Assembly: GCA_948146395.1 (NCBI GenBank)
Contig: OX411544.1
Coordinates: forward strand, 34,492,457 to 34,556,456
DNA from: Fragum whitleyi
Lineage: Eukaryota; Mollusca; Bivalvia; Cardiida; Cardiidae
Direction: 5' to 3'
Length of the DNA: 64,000 nucleotides
Below are positions 44,455 through 55,530 of the stretch, piece by piece. Position 1 is the first letter of the stretch, and each line of letters begins with the position of its first letter. The notes under the pieces were generated by a model that had not been told where the DNA came from, did no database searches, and saw only the letters and a program-made list of their open reading frames with translations. The translations under genes were made by a program, and so were the position numbers.

Positions 44455-44829
44455 ATATGTGACCCGTCACGCAAAAAGGGACCAGATGAGACTTTAAACC
44501 GAGGCCCCGTGAGACGGTGCTTTACACCGAGCACGTTAAAGAACCATGGTAGCGACGATAAATAAACGGAAATACAAACAAAAGGGACCACCTGGGTAGT
44601 GCGTAAAGTGGCGACCCAAGTCAGACTGCGCGGATTGCGCTGACTGACTAGGATTTAAACTTTTTGCACTAAGCTTATTTTCTGAATTAAGAATGACCAA
44701 TCTACCTTCCTGTGAAAGACTTTTTGAATTGTGACCTCTTGTTGACCTATGCTTGATCCAATCTCTTTTCCAAATATTTATCTAACAGAGTTCCAAGATG
44801 GCCCCTTTTCGCGTGACGGGTCACATATG
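44455..44829. mobile_element. MITE with tgtgacccgtcacgc ends, interrupted by a SINE
   Basis: Left tatgtgacccgtcacgcaaa and right ttttcgcgtgacgggtcaca are inverted matches. Inner gtcagactgcgcggattgcg then ctgactgactagg is the family palindrome. A 95-bp SINE piece with its target duplication accounts for the extra length. Confidence 0.85.
44485..44579 (+). mobile_element. 5'-truncated SINE (gatgagacgttaaaccgagg type) with 11-bp target duplication
   Basis: Flanked by aaaagggacca at 44474-44484 and 44580-44590. The body reads gatgagactttaaaccgagg, acggtgctttacaccgagca and gacgataaataaacggaaat. It is the 3' portion of the element seen at 45931-46235 and 57305-57613. Confidence 0.9.
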
Positions 44830-45272
44830 TTTTTCTAAAAAAGATTCGCTCAATCTGGTTAGATTTGATCATCGGAGCACAGGCATATTTAGCATTAAGT
44901 TTCTCATCATTCATTCGATAAATGTAGTGTACGGAATGGAGCAACACTGGGTAACCGAGAATGGTAAAAGTTAAGGCAAATTTTCAATTATACTTATAAT
45001 CTGTAATATTTTTTTTATAAAAGCACATGTACAATTCTGTATATAAATTTGGTATTCATAAACAAAATATTGATAGTAAGCCCAAGCTTAATGGAGTTCT
45101 GATAATATTTCTTTAATTGACTCAGCTCCTAAATTATGACAATATTTATTAACTCGACCATTACCAAATAAAACTAGTAGCAAGTACATATCACCAATAT
45201 TTACTCTAGAGCACCCAAACAACTGCTCCTGGTATTTGTATATGGGATTTTTATACAGACACGAATGCCTAA
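44830..45272. other. No gene seen
   Basis: AT-rich unique-looking stretch. The 71-residue minus-strand frame ending near 45088 has no motif support. Confidence 0.4.
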
Positions 45273-45403
45273 GTCCTACGTTTGGGATGACAAAGCGTGG
45301 CAAGCTATTTGCATATTATACCTCGCTTTGCACGCAAAAGTACGTGCAGAGCGGGGCATTGCCTGTAAATAATTTGGTACGTTTTGTCATTCTGAACGCA
45401 GGG
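45273..45403. mobile_element. Palindromic MITE, GCAAAGCGGGG family
   Basis: cctacgtttgggatgacaaa to gttttgtcattctgaacgca around ttatacctcgctttgcacgc. Together with 45704-45836 it creates a spurious 206-codon frame at 45236-45856. Confidence 0.8.
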
Positions 45404-45703
45404 AAGATCACAACGTTCAAGAAACGTTTCAGAAATGACCGTACACTTTGTAGGAGCACTCAAGAGCTTAAGCGAGGTGCCATTTTTATAGGCCTGTCGA
45501 ATGACGGGATATATTTTGTGATCAGCCGTGTCGTACGGCATCCGGGTGTCGCGCGTGCGGGCGGCGTTCACTTCTTGGTCGCCTTATGTTCGATTGACTT
45601 GAAACTTGGCAGTTATGTTCCCCTCACGATTACAGAGTTCAATGCATCTCTAACTCTAGCTAGCTTAATTTTTGAGTTAATACCCTTTATTGATTTTTAT
45701 ACC
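45404..45703. other. Unassigned, possible minisatellite-type remnant
   Basis: Contains gacttgaaacttggcagtta at about 45597, the core block shared by the minisatellite elements, preceded by cgtacggcatccgggtgtcg. No tandem unit or end hairpin is recognised. Confidence 0.35.
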
Positions 45704-45836
45704 TGCCCTGCGTTCAGGACGAAAGCGTTACCGAAGCGTTTTCGAAATGATACCTCGCTTTGCACGTATGTGCACGTGCAAAGCGGGGTATCATTTCAAA
45801 GCGCTCGCGAACCGTTTTTACATCCTGGACACAGGG
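45704..45836. mobile_element. Palindromic MITE, GCAAAGCGGGG family (gcgttttcg variant)
   Basis: gccctgcgttcaggacgaaa to ttacatcctggacacaggg around ctttgcacgtatgtgcacgt. Same variant as 23947-24081. Confidence 0.85.
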
Positions 45837-45930
45837 TTGTACATCAAGCAGTGTAAATGGCGTACCTTGTGACCATTTGCCACCTTGTTTAACCCTACAA
45901 AGGTGTTTGAAGCAGACAAGAATAGAAAGG

Positions 45931-46235
45931 TGTGTGTATGTGTGTATTTCTGTTTATTTATCGTCGGTACCGTAGCACATGTCCATATGAGCGACGTCCC
46001 CAAAAGACGGCTAGTTGTTACGGGGGATAGTGCAAGGATACATGACGAAACTTCTGCTGAGATCCGCCATGGTTCTTTAACGTGCTCGGTGTAAAACACC
46101 GTCTCACGGGGCCTCGGTTTAACGTCTCATCCGAAAGACAATTAGTTTTGTTAGTGTACCAGCCCGGGAATCGAACTCACGTGGTCGAACTTCAATGGTT
46201 TTGAAGTCCGGTGCTCTACCAACTGAGCTAATCGG
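45931..46235 (-). mobile_element. Full-length tRNA-derived SINE with 11-bp target duplication
   Basis: Flanked by gaatagaaagg at 45920-45930 and 46236-46246. On the minus strand the head carries A box tagctcagttgg and B box gagttcgattccc. Then follow ctttcggatgagacgttaaa, ccgaggccccgtgagacgg and gacgataaataaacag, ending in a CA-rich tail. The head is not a cloverleaf of normal spacing, so it is a retroposon, not a tRNA gene. Confidence 0.92.
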
Positions 46236-46246
46236 GAATAGAAAGG

Positions 46247-46865
46247 GTCAGCCGTTTTCAATATAAAGACAGATAATAGATTTGCCACATTTTCAAAATG
46301 TCGTTAGCTCTAGATATAACATTCATATATCGCTAGATAAATAGATATGTTAAATATTTTTCTTTAGAAACAGCGAGACGATGTCGCCCCGCAAGGGTCA
46401 CACATATAGACCATCCCTTGCGATTAGATTTCTATTCATTTCGACCGTGAAGCCTAGATTTATGAAAATATGTTTATTTTAATGATATTTTGCACCCGAT
46501 TAAACCCTTTGATATATTCCTTTGTAAACGGAGCATGTTCAAGGTCAAGGGTTTAGGTATACTCTATTGTAATAAGTTAGAACTACAGTTTTCTCATTTT
46601 ATTATCAGAGAAAACGTAGTCTAGCATACTCTTCTTTACAGTAGTTTTTCAAAGGGAATTAGATCATTACAAATCTTACAATTAAGTCCCCTGTCTCTAA
46701 AAAGAAGTTTTTGTTCAGCACTTGTAAATACGAACTTGGATTAAGGAGGCTTGTAATAGAACAACAACAAAAAATAATTTCTGAAAATGCTAACAAAAAC
46801 GACTGCGACCAGTCTAGAGAAAACGTAATGGCTGGCTATTTGATAACTTTTAAGGGACCTGTTCT
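46247..46865. other. No gene seen
   Basis: Unique-looking. The frame starting at 46711 (with a run LVIEQQQKIISENANKN) looks mildly protein-like, but I could not place convincing splice sites around it. Confidence 0.4.
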
Positions 46866-46999
46866 CCGGCATGATCAGAATGACAAAACGGCGCAAACTG
46901 TTTGCAAATAACATCCCGCTTTGCACATGCACTTGCGCGCAAAGCGGGGTATAATTTGTACACAGTTTGCACCGTTTTGCCATCCTGAAAGCAAGACAG
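46866..46999. mobile_element. Palindromic MITE, GCAAAGCGGGG family
   Basis: gatcagaatgacaaaacggc to gccatcctgaaagcaagaca around cccgctttgcacatgcactt. Confidence 0.8.
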
Positions 47000-47180
47000 G
47001 CTATCGTAAAAAGTATTGGAATAATAATAAATGATCGTTTTTTTGCTTGTCCTTTATACTTTATACGAAACACACTTCCTAATTTGGCGAATAAGACAAG
47101 GGCGAAGCTACCCTTACGCGTTTTACGCAAGTGCGTACTAAAAATAAATCCTCCTTCGAAAAACGCCGTTGTTGAATGAC

Positions 47181-47235
47181 CCAAACATCGAAACTGCAGC
47201 TTATTCAAGCTTCAGTTACGGTGTTTTCATTATTC
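47181..47235. mobile_element. Diverged hairpin, ctgcagctt family
   Basis: aacatcgaaactgcagctta / aagcttcagttacggtgttt form an imperfect stem like that at 37729-37806. Confidence 0.5.
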
Positions 47236-47406
47236 ACTAACGCTCAAATCAAAGGGGAGAGCGGAGGGAGGACATTCAATATTTTGCCACAGTCCACATA
47301 TCACCTTAATCTTATATATTCTATGTTGGTTGCCTTCCGAGTACGTATAAATTTCAAAATCCTAGTAACGCCTATGAACAATTAAACGCACCACTATTAT
47401 ACTTTT

Positions 47407-47848
47407 TACAGTAAACAACATCGTGAAATTGACAAAGTGAATGATTATGGAATGATTTAGGAATGATATTGAATGAGTGTGTGGAGCGAGTTTTGAGTGA
47501 ATTTAATGGGAGGTAATCCAGTATTGCAAATTTTGTTCAGGATGAACAAATTTAGCAATAATGATTACCTCCCTTTAAAAAATTATGCATACAAGATCAA
47601 TAGATAGATTCTTATTTCTTCAAGGACCTATCAGACGCTTACAATTTCCATTTATTAAGTGATGTCCCGATTTTTTTCCCGGCTATTTTAATTTTGAACG
47701 AAGTTGTTGTTATATGTTTTTCAGTGAGTTTGGAGCGATTTTGAATGCTTTGAGTGAGTGTCTGGAATGAATGAATGGGGCGCTGAGTGAGCGATTTAGA
47801 ATGGTTTTAATTGAGTTAAATGTCAATTTGACGATGTAATAAACTGTA
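47407..47848 (+). mobile_element. TACAGTTA MITE, intact 442-bp copy
   Basis: Ends TACAGTAAACAACATCG and cgatgtaataaactgTA, with the central palindrome ttgttcaggatgaacaa between ggaggtaatcc and attacctccc. It carries gtgagtgtctggaatgaatg and attgagttaaatgtcaattt. Confidence 0.88.
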
Positions 47849-47940
47849 GAACTATTCAGTATAGACCCGATTCACTGAAGGCAGATTGTTTGTGCAATTA
47901 TTATGTTGCAAAATGTGAGAATCAGACTTTCATTTCCTGA

Positions 47941-48014
47941 ATCAGGGTTATGTGCAAAGCGGGGTATCATTCACAAACAGTTTGCACCTTCTTTCCCATC
48001 CTGAACCTAGGGCG
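47941..48014. mobile_element. Right half of a GCAAAGCGGGG palindromic MITE
   Basis: gtgcaaagcggggtatcatt, cacaaacagtttgcacc and cccatcctgaacctagggcg. The left half is missing. Confidence 0.7.
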
Positions 48015-49560
48015 GGAATCGAAGACAATGCTGTCCCAGCCTTCGCGATATATTGTAAAGTTTAGCTTAAACAAAAAGAGAAAGCAATGTTCTCATTTGA
48101 ACTCTAATTTAGCACAAGTATCATAAGGTTTTGAATGTTATATTTAACATTCCCTATGAATCTTTAGTATTCTTTACCATTTGATGTGACCGTGAAATCG
48201 CCAAGGAATGCGATTAGCTGATTCAGAAGGTGATCAGTCATATTTACGGTTGAGCCATCACATTTTTGACGTATTTATTGGTCATGGCTATCGATGATTG
48301 GTACAAGGGGCGTCCATAAAGTAACCGTTTCATCTTCGTCAAGATGGTTCATAGTCACGGACTATTTTGGTCCAAGGGCTCTAGATAAATATGACCTTTC
48401 TTGTGAAAAAAAAAATAGCCAAACAACATCTACTATCTTATCAATGGAAAAGATGTCGGTCCTAATCCGACTTCGGGGTCTGTGCAAGTTGGTCATTTTA
48501 CAAGCTCTTTTTAAATGCGATGATAGATTGACCTCTGTTAAACCCATTAATTTTATTTGGACAATTATTTTGCGGAGTTTGTGTTGTTCCCTTTGCCTGT
48601 GACGGGATTTACGTGTAGTTCTTATATACTACACTGTGGAAACGTTCTACGTTTATAAAACAAACATTAACCGTTTTATTGGAAATATATGTAATACCAG
48701 GAGGTTGCGTGTCTCCCTTTTGTCTGAGGGCAAGAAAGAAATAGCCAAACTTCACGCAAGGTTTTCGATTGAGGGAGCTAAAATTGAATCAGCCGCATAA
48801 GATCTGGTAACATGTAATTAGATTGTCTGTCAGAAGTACACTACTTATATAATTTAGATAATAGTGGGTTTTAGTGATCTGTCAAGTATCGTTTTCAACT
48901 CGCTATCTGTTGTGTAATAAATTAACAAATCGGAAAATGGAAATACCCAGCAATTGGGACATAATTTGGTTTAATTATGGAAGAAATGGAGGGCTGGGAT
49001 GGGTAACCCCTTATCTTTCTGAAATAGAACTCGAATACAATTGAATCTGCGATTTAAATGAACAATATTCAAAATACGTTTGGTACATTCATAGAACATA
49101 GGCCTACTTGATAGCAAAACTTTTTACAAAGAACATTCTCAAAGTGCTTAAAGAATCTTCATTCTGGGTCTTTGCCTTTCTACAAGCGTTCATAAAGGCA
49201 GGTTTAAAGTTTACACAAATAAGATAAGAGACATTAATAATTTATTACAATGGAAGGATAATCGACATCATTTATCTGTAATCAGATGAGCATTAATTGT
49301 CCAAAGTGTAAAAATAATAAGAAAGAAAACTCCACCAAACAATAACACAATACCATTCATTGGCATAGAAACCTATGCTAATAGAAGCTGGTGTATGCTT
49401 ATTATGACACCAAAAAAAGGGGGAAAGAGGACGAGAAGCGGGGGCGAGGGAGAGAAAAGGATCTAGACTGATGTTAACTTTATATTGAACTAATTATACA
49501 TGCATATACATGTTAAGAATTTAGACAAATAAATTCGAATCGGATAAAAGAAAGAAAAAT
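48015..49560. other. No gene seen
   Basis: 1.5 kb of largely unique-looking DNA. The overlapping frames at 48294-48602 (both strands) lack splice signals and motifs. A g/a-rich stretch at 49415-49465 precedes the GA microsatellite. Confidence 0.45.
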
Positions 49561-49851
<291 letters not shown>

Positions 49852-49860
49852 GGGTTGTTT

Positions 49861-49929
49861 AGATACGATAACGTATCCCTCCTTCTCCCATATCAGATTT
49901 GTCAAAGGAGGGATACGTTATCGTATCTA
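49861..49929. mobile_element. Perfect 25-bp-arm hairpin next to the GA tract
   Basis: agatacgataacgtatccct and agggatacgttatcgtatct pair perfectly and extend by cctt/aagg. The loop is about 19 bp. No second copy is visible. Confidence 0.85.
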
Positions 49930-49947
49930 GGTTTTGTTATAAGCTGC

Positions 49948-50387
49948 TACAGTTAGGAACATCGTTAAATTGACAAGATAAATTTTTGGAACGATTTTGG
50001 AATAAAATTGAACGAGTGTGTGGAGTGAGTGTTGAGTGAAATTAATGGGAAATAATTCTATATCGCAATTTTTGTTCGGGAATAACAAAACTAGCGATAT
50101 TGATTACCCCCCTTTAATAAAATATGCATACGAGTTCTATAGATAGCTTCCTATTCCTTCAAGAATCTTTTGGGCGCTTAACAATTTGAATTATGTCAGT
50201 GAAATCGCGATTTTTCTCTATTCAAATTAATTTTGAATGGCGTTGTTGATTCTATAATTTTCAATAGGTTTGAGCGTTTTTGAACGGTTTGAGTGAGTGT
50301 TTTGAATCAATGAATGGAGCGCTGAGTGAGTGATTTAGAATTGTATTGACTGAGATTAATGTCAATTTAACGATGTAACTAACTGTA
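49948..50387 (+). mobile_element. TACAGTTA MITE, intact 440-bp copy
   Basis: Ends TACAGTTAGGAACATCG and cgatgtaactaactgTA. Includes gaacgagtgtgtggagtgag, a worn central palindrome (tatcgcaatttttgttcggg) and gagtgagtgttttgaatcaa. Confidence 0.87.
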
Positions 50388-50853
50388 GGCTACACCCTCT
50401 TACAATCTTCCACTGTCGATGCTTTGCAGCTCCGATGATGTCTTAGCCAATAAGCAATACTCTCTTCAATGCATTAATTGGAAAGGGAAGTTATTGTTCG
50501 ACTTCTTCATGGTAGGAAATTCATTGAAATGATAATGCTAATGGTTTAAAACCTGAAATTGTATTTAGGTGTTGGACAGGTCAGGACAATCTTATCTACG
50601 TATCTAGCTGACCTTTTGACCTTCATAGACATAATTTATGGATGTCGAAAAACATGATGAAAATACTAGTTGCCCAGACAACCATTTAGTCCATTCATTC
50701 AACATTTTTGACAAATAATCGAGCGGTGATGTATGAAAGCCCCATAAACATGAAAAATATGGCAGAAATGAAAGAGCGGACATTACATTTAACGTTATCG
50801 TATGGTCGGATCTTGGTGACCTTCAAATGGCCATTTAAAGTTACCCTGTACTT
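50388..50853. other. No gene seen
   Basis: Unique-looking. Overlapping short frames on both strands at 50695-50929 have no motif support. Confidence 0.4.
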
Positions 50854-51310
50854 CAGTAAACAACATCGTGAAATTGACATTCAATTCGATCAAAAACATT
50901 CAAAATTACTCGTTCATTCATCTGGCTAGTGCGTAATGATCGACCCTAGTCAGATTGCGCGGACTGCGCAGACTGACTAGGGTAGAAACTTTTTGTACCG
51001 TGCTTATTTTCTGAATCTAGAATGACCAATCTCCCTTCCAGTAAAGATTTTTTGAAATGCGACCTCTGGTTTACCTATGCTGGACCTAATCTCTTTTTCG
51101 AAAATTCATTTTACAGAATTCACGGATGGACCCTTTTCGCGTGACGGTTCACAGATAGACAGAAAACACAAGAAATTAATTCATTTCAAACACTCACTCA
51201 AACCATTCAAAAACGCTCCAAACTCACTGAAATGATAGAATCAACAACGTCATTCAAAATGCATGAAGCTTGATAAAAGTGACATAATTCAAATTGTAAG
51301 CGTTTAATTT
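50854..51310 (-). mobile_element. TACAGTTA MITE, truncated and split by a second MITE
   Basis: cagtaaacaacatcgtgaaa starts it. The sequence is broken after ctcgttcattcat (50924) and resumes near 51170 with ttcatttcaaacactcactc. It runs to gaagcttgataaaagtgaca and then stops before the central palindrome. Confidence 0.75.
50925..51153. mobile_element. MITE of the tgtgacccgtcacgc family, left end lost
   Basis: Contains the palindrome gaccctagtcagattgcgcg / cgcagactgactagggt (50940-50982), then gtgcttattttctgaatcta, gaatgaccaatctcccttcc and the right end ccttttcgcgtgacggttca. It aligns with 44590-44829. Confidence 0.8.
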
Positions 51311-51439
51311 TACCCTTCGCTGGATTTGACGATTTATAAACAGGATAGATCGAAACCATGAACCCATGTTAGTAGATTAGGAGTCGAGTGCTTTACCAGC
51401 GCTATGACGAATGTCATTACACAAGGGCGTAGGGATGAT

Positions 51440-51850
51440 TACAGCTAGTAACATCGTGAAATTAACATTCATCTCAGTCCAAACCATTCTAAACCGCTCA
51501 CCCAGCGCTCTATTCATTCATGCATTCCAAACACTAACTCAAATCATTCAAAAAAACTCAAAATTGACTGAAAAAGATGAAATCGGCAACTATATTGTAA
51601 ATAAGTATAGCTAGAAAAATGTGCGATTCACTGACACAATTGAAATTATAGGCGCCTGAATGTTTTTTTTTGAGAAAAAGGAAGGTATTTATGAAACTTG
51701 TTTTTTGTTAAATGTATCCTGAACTAAATTAGCGATATTAGATAACATGCCCTTCATTTCACTTAAAACTCACTCATCGCACTCATTCTAATTCATTCCT
51801 AAATGATTCCAAATCGTTCACTTGGTCAATTTCAAAATGCTATTAACTAC
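51440..51850 (-). mobile_element. TACAGTTA MITE, 411-bp copy
   Basis: Starts TACAGCTAGTAACATCG and ends caaaatgctattaactac. Includes aaaccattctaaaccgctca, a reduced central palindrome (atcctgaactaaattagcga) and aaaactcactcatcgcactc. Confidence 0.8.
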
Positions 51851-52371
51851 AGACTTTGATTTTCAACGCTGTATGTGATGTATTACACAAAGAAGTGTTG
51901 AATATCCATACATACCAACGAAACAGTGTTTAAAAACGTCACTATTTTTATAAGCTCAAGAAATCAATTTGGCGAATCATAACGACGATTCAACGAAATA
52001 CTAGCGCCATAGAATTTGAATAAGAGAATTGCATTACCCCGGTTTCATCCTGTACTAAATTAAAAGAATTATGAATTATTTATTTGGATTTCATGTATTG
52101 TAATACTCAAACATATACATGTGTTCCTATTTGTTTGTTTATTTCATGAGTCTGACATATTTGTGACCGTCTTGTCAAGGCAGACAACAAACATTTCATA
52201 TTTATGTTCTATCAGCGACAAATAATGTGGGAGGGGGTCATAACACTGTCCCTTGTAAAATGACGTCCCTGTAATCAGCAAGGCGGTCGGTATAACGAAA
52301 CAAAAGCGATCGCCCAAGAAATGGAAATATAAAATGCCCAATGAAGCGTATCAAATGCATGTTTCAATCCA
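51851..52371. other. No gene seen
   Basis: No coding or repeat signal that I can defend. Confidence 0.45.
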
Positions 52372-52504
52372 GTCCTGCTTTCAGGATCACCCAATGGTGC
52401 AAACATTTTCCAACGATACCCCGCTTTGCACGTGCACTTGCGTGCAAAGCGGGGTATGATTGGAAAACTGTTTTGTCACCTTTTTGTCCTCCTGAGCGTA
52501 GAAC
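52372..52504. mobile_element. Palindromic MITE, GCAAAGCGGGG family, well preserved
   Basis: ctgctttcaggatcacccaa to ttttgtcctcctgagcgtag. The core ataccccgctttgcacg / cgtgcaaagcggggtat is perfect around tgcacttg. Confidence 0.85.
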
Positions 52505-52639
52505 CGTACAACTCGCTTGTGCTTCGCTATCCCATTCGCAGGTCTAGAATACTTGTAACATATTTCATGTTTAATAAAGCATGCCTTTTTAGGAAGCATA
52601 TTAAGACTGCTGCATAACTCGACCGAATCTATTGATGTT

Positions 52640-52800
52640 CGGGCAAATTAGAGTCGTCTCATTTAAATGATTCTAATGGATTCCAGCAATATAAGATTCA
52701 ATGATAAACATGTGTTCGTTTAAAATGCCACGTTTCAGACATTTTGCTGACAGTGGAGGGACTTTTTATGATGGTAGCTGATAGAATCAAGAATTATATT
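52640..52800 (+). mobile_element. Fragment of the taagcgacc MITE family
   Basis: gagtcgtctcatttaaatga, ttctaatggattccagcaat, ataagattcaatgataaaca and gtggagggactttttatgat match the centre and right part of 55531-55873. Confidence 0.65.
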
Positions 52801-53261
52801 ATTTCTTAATATCAGTTTTGGTTTTAGCGTGTTCTTTGTGTTGTTTCCCCTCTTGTTGTCGCCGACATAGTTTGACAGGTAACATGTTTGTTTCAGTCAG
52901 AATGGAACGTGTAATGTGTCGCGTTCCCACGAAATTAACATGGTTATAATGCAAATACCTTGTTATAGTTTGGTAATGTTGCAGGTATATGAAACATGGT
53001 CGTTTGGTGACCAAATCATCGTATCTACAGCTTAAATACGGCATCTTGATCGCCCACCGAAGATTTTGACTATAAAACATGTTTCTCCAAAATATGAGAG
53101 CATCTTCGATAAAGACGTCTTTAATAAAGGTGTCTTCTCAAAATTATATCAACCCCAACGACTGCACATGTATATTCTTTCCGAAATTTGTCTCGACGAC
53201 TTTGAAAGAAATTTAAGGGGTTGAATGTACACATTCATATACCTGTAAAAACATCAACTTT
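52801..53261. other. No gene seen
   Basis: A 93-residue minus-strand frame at 52799-53080 has no recognised motif or splice context. Otherwise unassigned. Confidence 0.4.
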
Positions 53262-53403
53262 TCTTGCGTTCAGGATGACAGAACGGTGGAAACTGTTTGC
53301 AAGTTATATCCTGCCTTGCACGCTAGTGTGTAAAGTGCTAGTGTGTAACGCGGAGTATAATTTGAGAACAGTTTATATCGTTTTGTCATCCCGAACGCGG
53401 GGC
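53262..53403. mobile_element. Palindromic MITE, GCAAAGCGGGG family, with a duplicated centre
   Basis: cttgcgttcaggatgacaga to ttttgtcatcccgaacgcgg. The centre repeats gctagtgtgtaa twice, an internal duplication. Confidence 0.78.
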
Positions 53404-54305
53404 GGGTTTTATATATCAGCATAGAGGAAAACAAGTAAACAAGTTAACAAAGCCACGAATTTCGTTTGCGATGCAAAATATCAGAGAAAATTCTCTAAAG
53501 GAAGAAACACATACAAATTACTGAGGGAATGATGGTTAATTTACGAAAGAGCTTTTTAGAATGTCCAAGGGTTTGGAGCAAGTCAGTGAGCTTGGCTTAC
53601 ACATTGTATTTATTCGAAACAATATTTGTAGTGTCTCGAGAAAATGAAACTTAAGTTTCATGACCCTACCCCTTTTAGAATTCGAAAACAAAGAACCAAG
53701 CGCTAATAAGAACAACTCGTTATTTACAGCTCTTTTTAGTTACCATGGAAAAGTATCCTACAAATGATTGTATTTAACAGTTTGTCTCCATTTATTAACA
53801 TAATGTTCTTTTAGGGAACGTATTGTAATGTTAACATGCCTATTTCTCAAAACCTTACGACAAGGTGGTCACAGCTTTACGTAAATAGCCCTGCATTCCA
53901 AAACGAAAACGTTTACAAAACACTTAGGCAATCGTAGCAGGCTTTTCACGATTCATAACGTACAAAGATGGGACACCTCTTAAACGTTCGAAAAGGTTTT
54001 GGGTATTTTTTTCAAAATGCAAGTTGGTATCCTTACATAGCACATTCACAAGGGTACTTGATTGGTAATTGGGAAGTTTGATATTCTAGCATATCACAGG
54101 GAGTTTGCAAAGATGGTAAATTCCACAACCTTAGTGTAAGATCTTCAATCGGAAATGACACGACTAGGAATCACGTGACACAAATGTTTTAATTTTTTTC
54201 AATAACCCCGTAAAAACTCGATTTCAACTGGATTTGAAACAGAGAAGACGGAAAACGCCAGTGTTTTGCTGGCTGTGAAAGATCTTTTAGAAATATATTT
54301 ATGAA
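53404..54305. other. No gene seen
   Basis: Mostly unique-looking. cctgcattccaaaacgaaaa near 53888 is a possible end of a decayed GCAAAGCGGGG MITE. Confidence 0.4.
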
Positions 54306-54349
54306 AAGTCATTTACGACCAAGTATAATTACTTGGTCGTCAACGACTT
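54306..54349. repeat. Hairpin with arms of about 19 bp
   Basis: aagtcatttacgaccaagt and acttggtcgtcaacgactt around ataatt; outer gatctttta / taaaagatc also pair. Confidence 0.7.
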
Positions 54350-54779
54350 GTAATAATTTTTTCATCAGTAGAATTTTAAAAGATCTGCCACATTCAAAAA
54401 AATTCTGACTTTTCCCACCATTTCTGCTTCAAAACGATTTCAAATTTGTCGCGTATTAACAGAATTTTGACGATTCTCCCCAATTGCTGTATCGCATGGT
54501 TCTCTGCTGTGATCGAGCCTTTATGCGACATTTCCTACAACTTCACAGCCAGACAGATTAAACAGACTGTGCAGGCTCTCAGGCTGTCAGAGGGCTTTGC
54601 TTAATGCACACTAAAATTTGTTGGAAATGCCAGATACGTGCTATTTAAAATATCATCTGTAACTCAAGATGTTCCATGATTAGAACTCACATAAACTTGT
54701 AGAGTATTTGCAGACTGAAATGCAAAATTAAGGACCCGAAATTCAATTCGAATCGTAGGTGTAAATGCGCCATATAACG

Positions 54780-55140
54780 GGCCAGTTCAATACAATTGTA
54801 AGTACCTATTATTTCAAGCCGCCGCTATAGCGCAGTTGGTAGCGCGTCGGACAATCAATCAAGAGGTCACTGGTTCGATCCCCGACGGCGGCACTCATTC
54901 TTTTTTTCATATTTGTCTCTCGCCAATGGGTTGATAATCGTAGACCTATGTGAGATAGCAGCTGGAGGCTAGGAAAGAATGCAATGGTTGCATTGGTGAG
55001 GGAAATACCAGGAATCCATTGTTAGGTGCTCCAGCCGCCGCGATATAACTGAAGTAATGTCGAAAGCAGCGTTAAACTCCATTCAAACAAACAAAACAAA
55101 ACCTATAATTACAAAGGCACTTACAATAGTGTTGCGCTAA
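54780..55140. mobile_element. ggtcagcgcaac hairpin element split by a SINE
   Basis: The left arm gccagttcaatacaattgta (54781-54800) and right arm ggcacttacaatagtgttgc (55116-55135) match the two arms of uninterrupted family members. The 284-bp SINE at 54817-55100 occupies the loop. Confidence 0.8.
54817..55100 (+). mobile_element. Full-length V-SINE-like element with tRNA-like head
   Basis: The head (54818-54893) begins and ends with a perfectly pairing gccgccg / cggcggc and has A box tagcgcagttgg and B box ggttcgatccc. Five rather than two bases separate the acceptor and D stems, and the T stem has mismatches, so it is not called a tRNA gene. The body follows with gatagcagctggaggctagg, gtgctccagccgccgcgata, taactgaagtaatg and an aaacaaacaaaac tail. 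Confidence 0.88.
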
Positions 55141-55530
55141 ACTATCGTAATGCGCTCGTAAAACTGTATGCCCTGTCACATGACTTGCACCAAAACACGT
55201 TTTCTCATTTGTTTTTTTCTCTTTGCCATTCAATTACATATGATTTTATAGAAGAAAAATTGTATTCCCCAATTCATGATTATTTTAACATGACATTTGC
55301 TGTTTTCTTAAAAAACATCTTCTTAAGTGAAAGGTCGGAGTGGCCCGGTTTTATCACCATTTATTGTTGGGGTACTTTATATGGAATATTTGCGTATCTA
55401 TTTTGATAAATACAATCGTCTATTTGTCAAATTCCTTCAATTTATCTACCGTGATATACACTTATATGTAACCATATGAACCCAACCTACCCTACGTTCA
55501 GAATGATGACGTTTACGAACTGTTTGAAAA
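55141..55530. other. No gene seen
   Basis: A 73-residue frame at 55185-55406 contains hydrophobic runs but has no recognisable domain and no defended splice context. Likely chance. Confidence 0.4.

Noticed and set aside
45236..45856. 206-codon plus-strand frame, the longest in the window
   Set aside because: It runs through two palindromic MITEs (45273-45403 and 45704-45836) and unassigned DNA, with no domain-like composition or splice structure.
46711..46911. Frame with a protein-like stretch (LVIEQQQKIISENANKN)
   Set aside because: Composition is plausible for a coiled coil, and a cag lies just upstream. However, there is no polypyrimidine tract, no defended donor, and the frame runs into a palindromic MITE. 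I could not link it to the exon at 31231.
48294..48602. 102-residue plus-strand frame
   Set aside because: Overlapping frame on the other strand, a poly-A run inside, no motif and no splice signals.
54818..54893. Possible functional tRNA gene with perfect 7-bp acceptor pairing
   Set aside because: Three extra bases separate acceptor and D stems, the T stem has mismatches, and it is followed directly by a SINE body and tail. It is a SINE head.
55185..55406. 73-residue frame with hydrophobic segments as a possible second exon of the membrane protein
   Set aside because: It already starts with its own Met in AT-rich DNA, with no upstream acceptor in the right phase that I could defend and no recognisable cytoplasmic domain.
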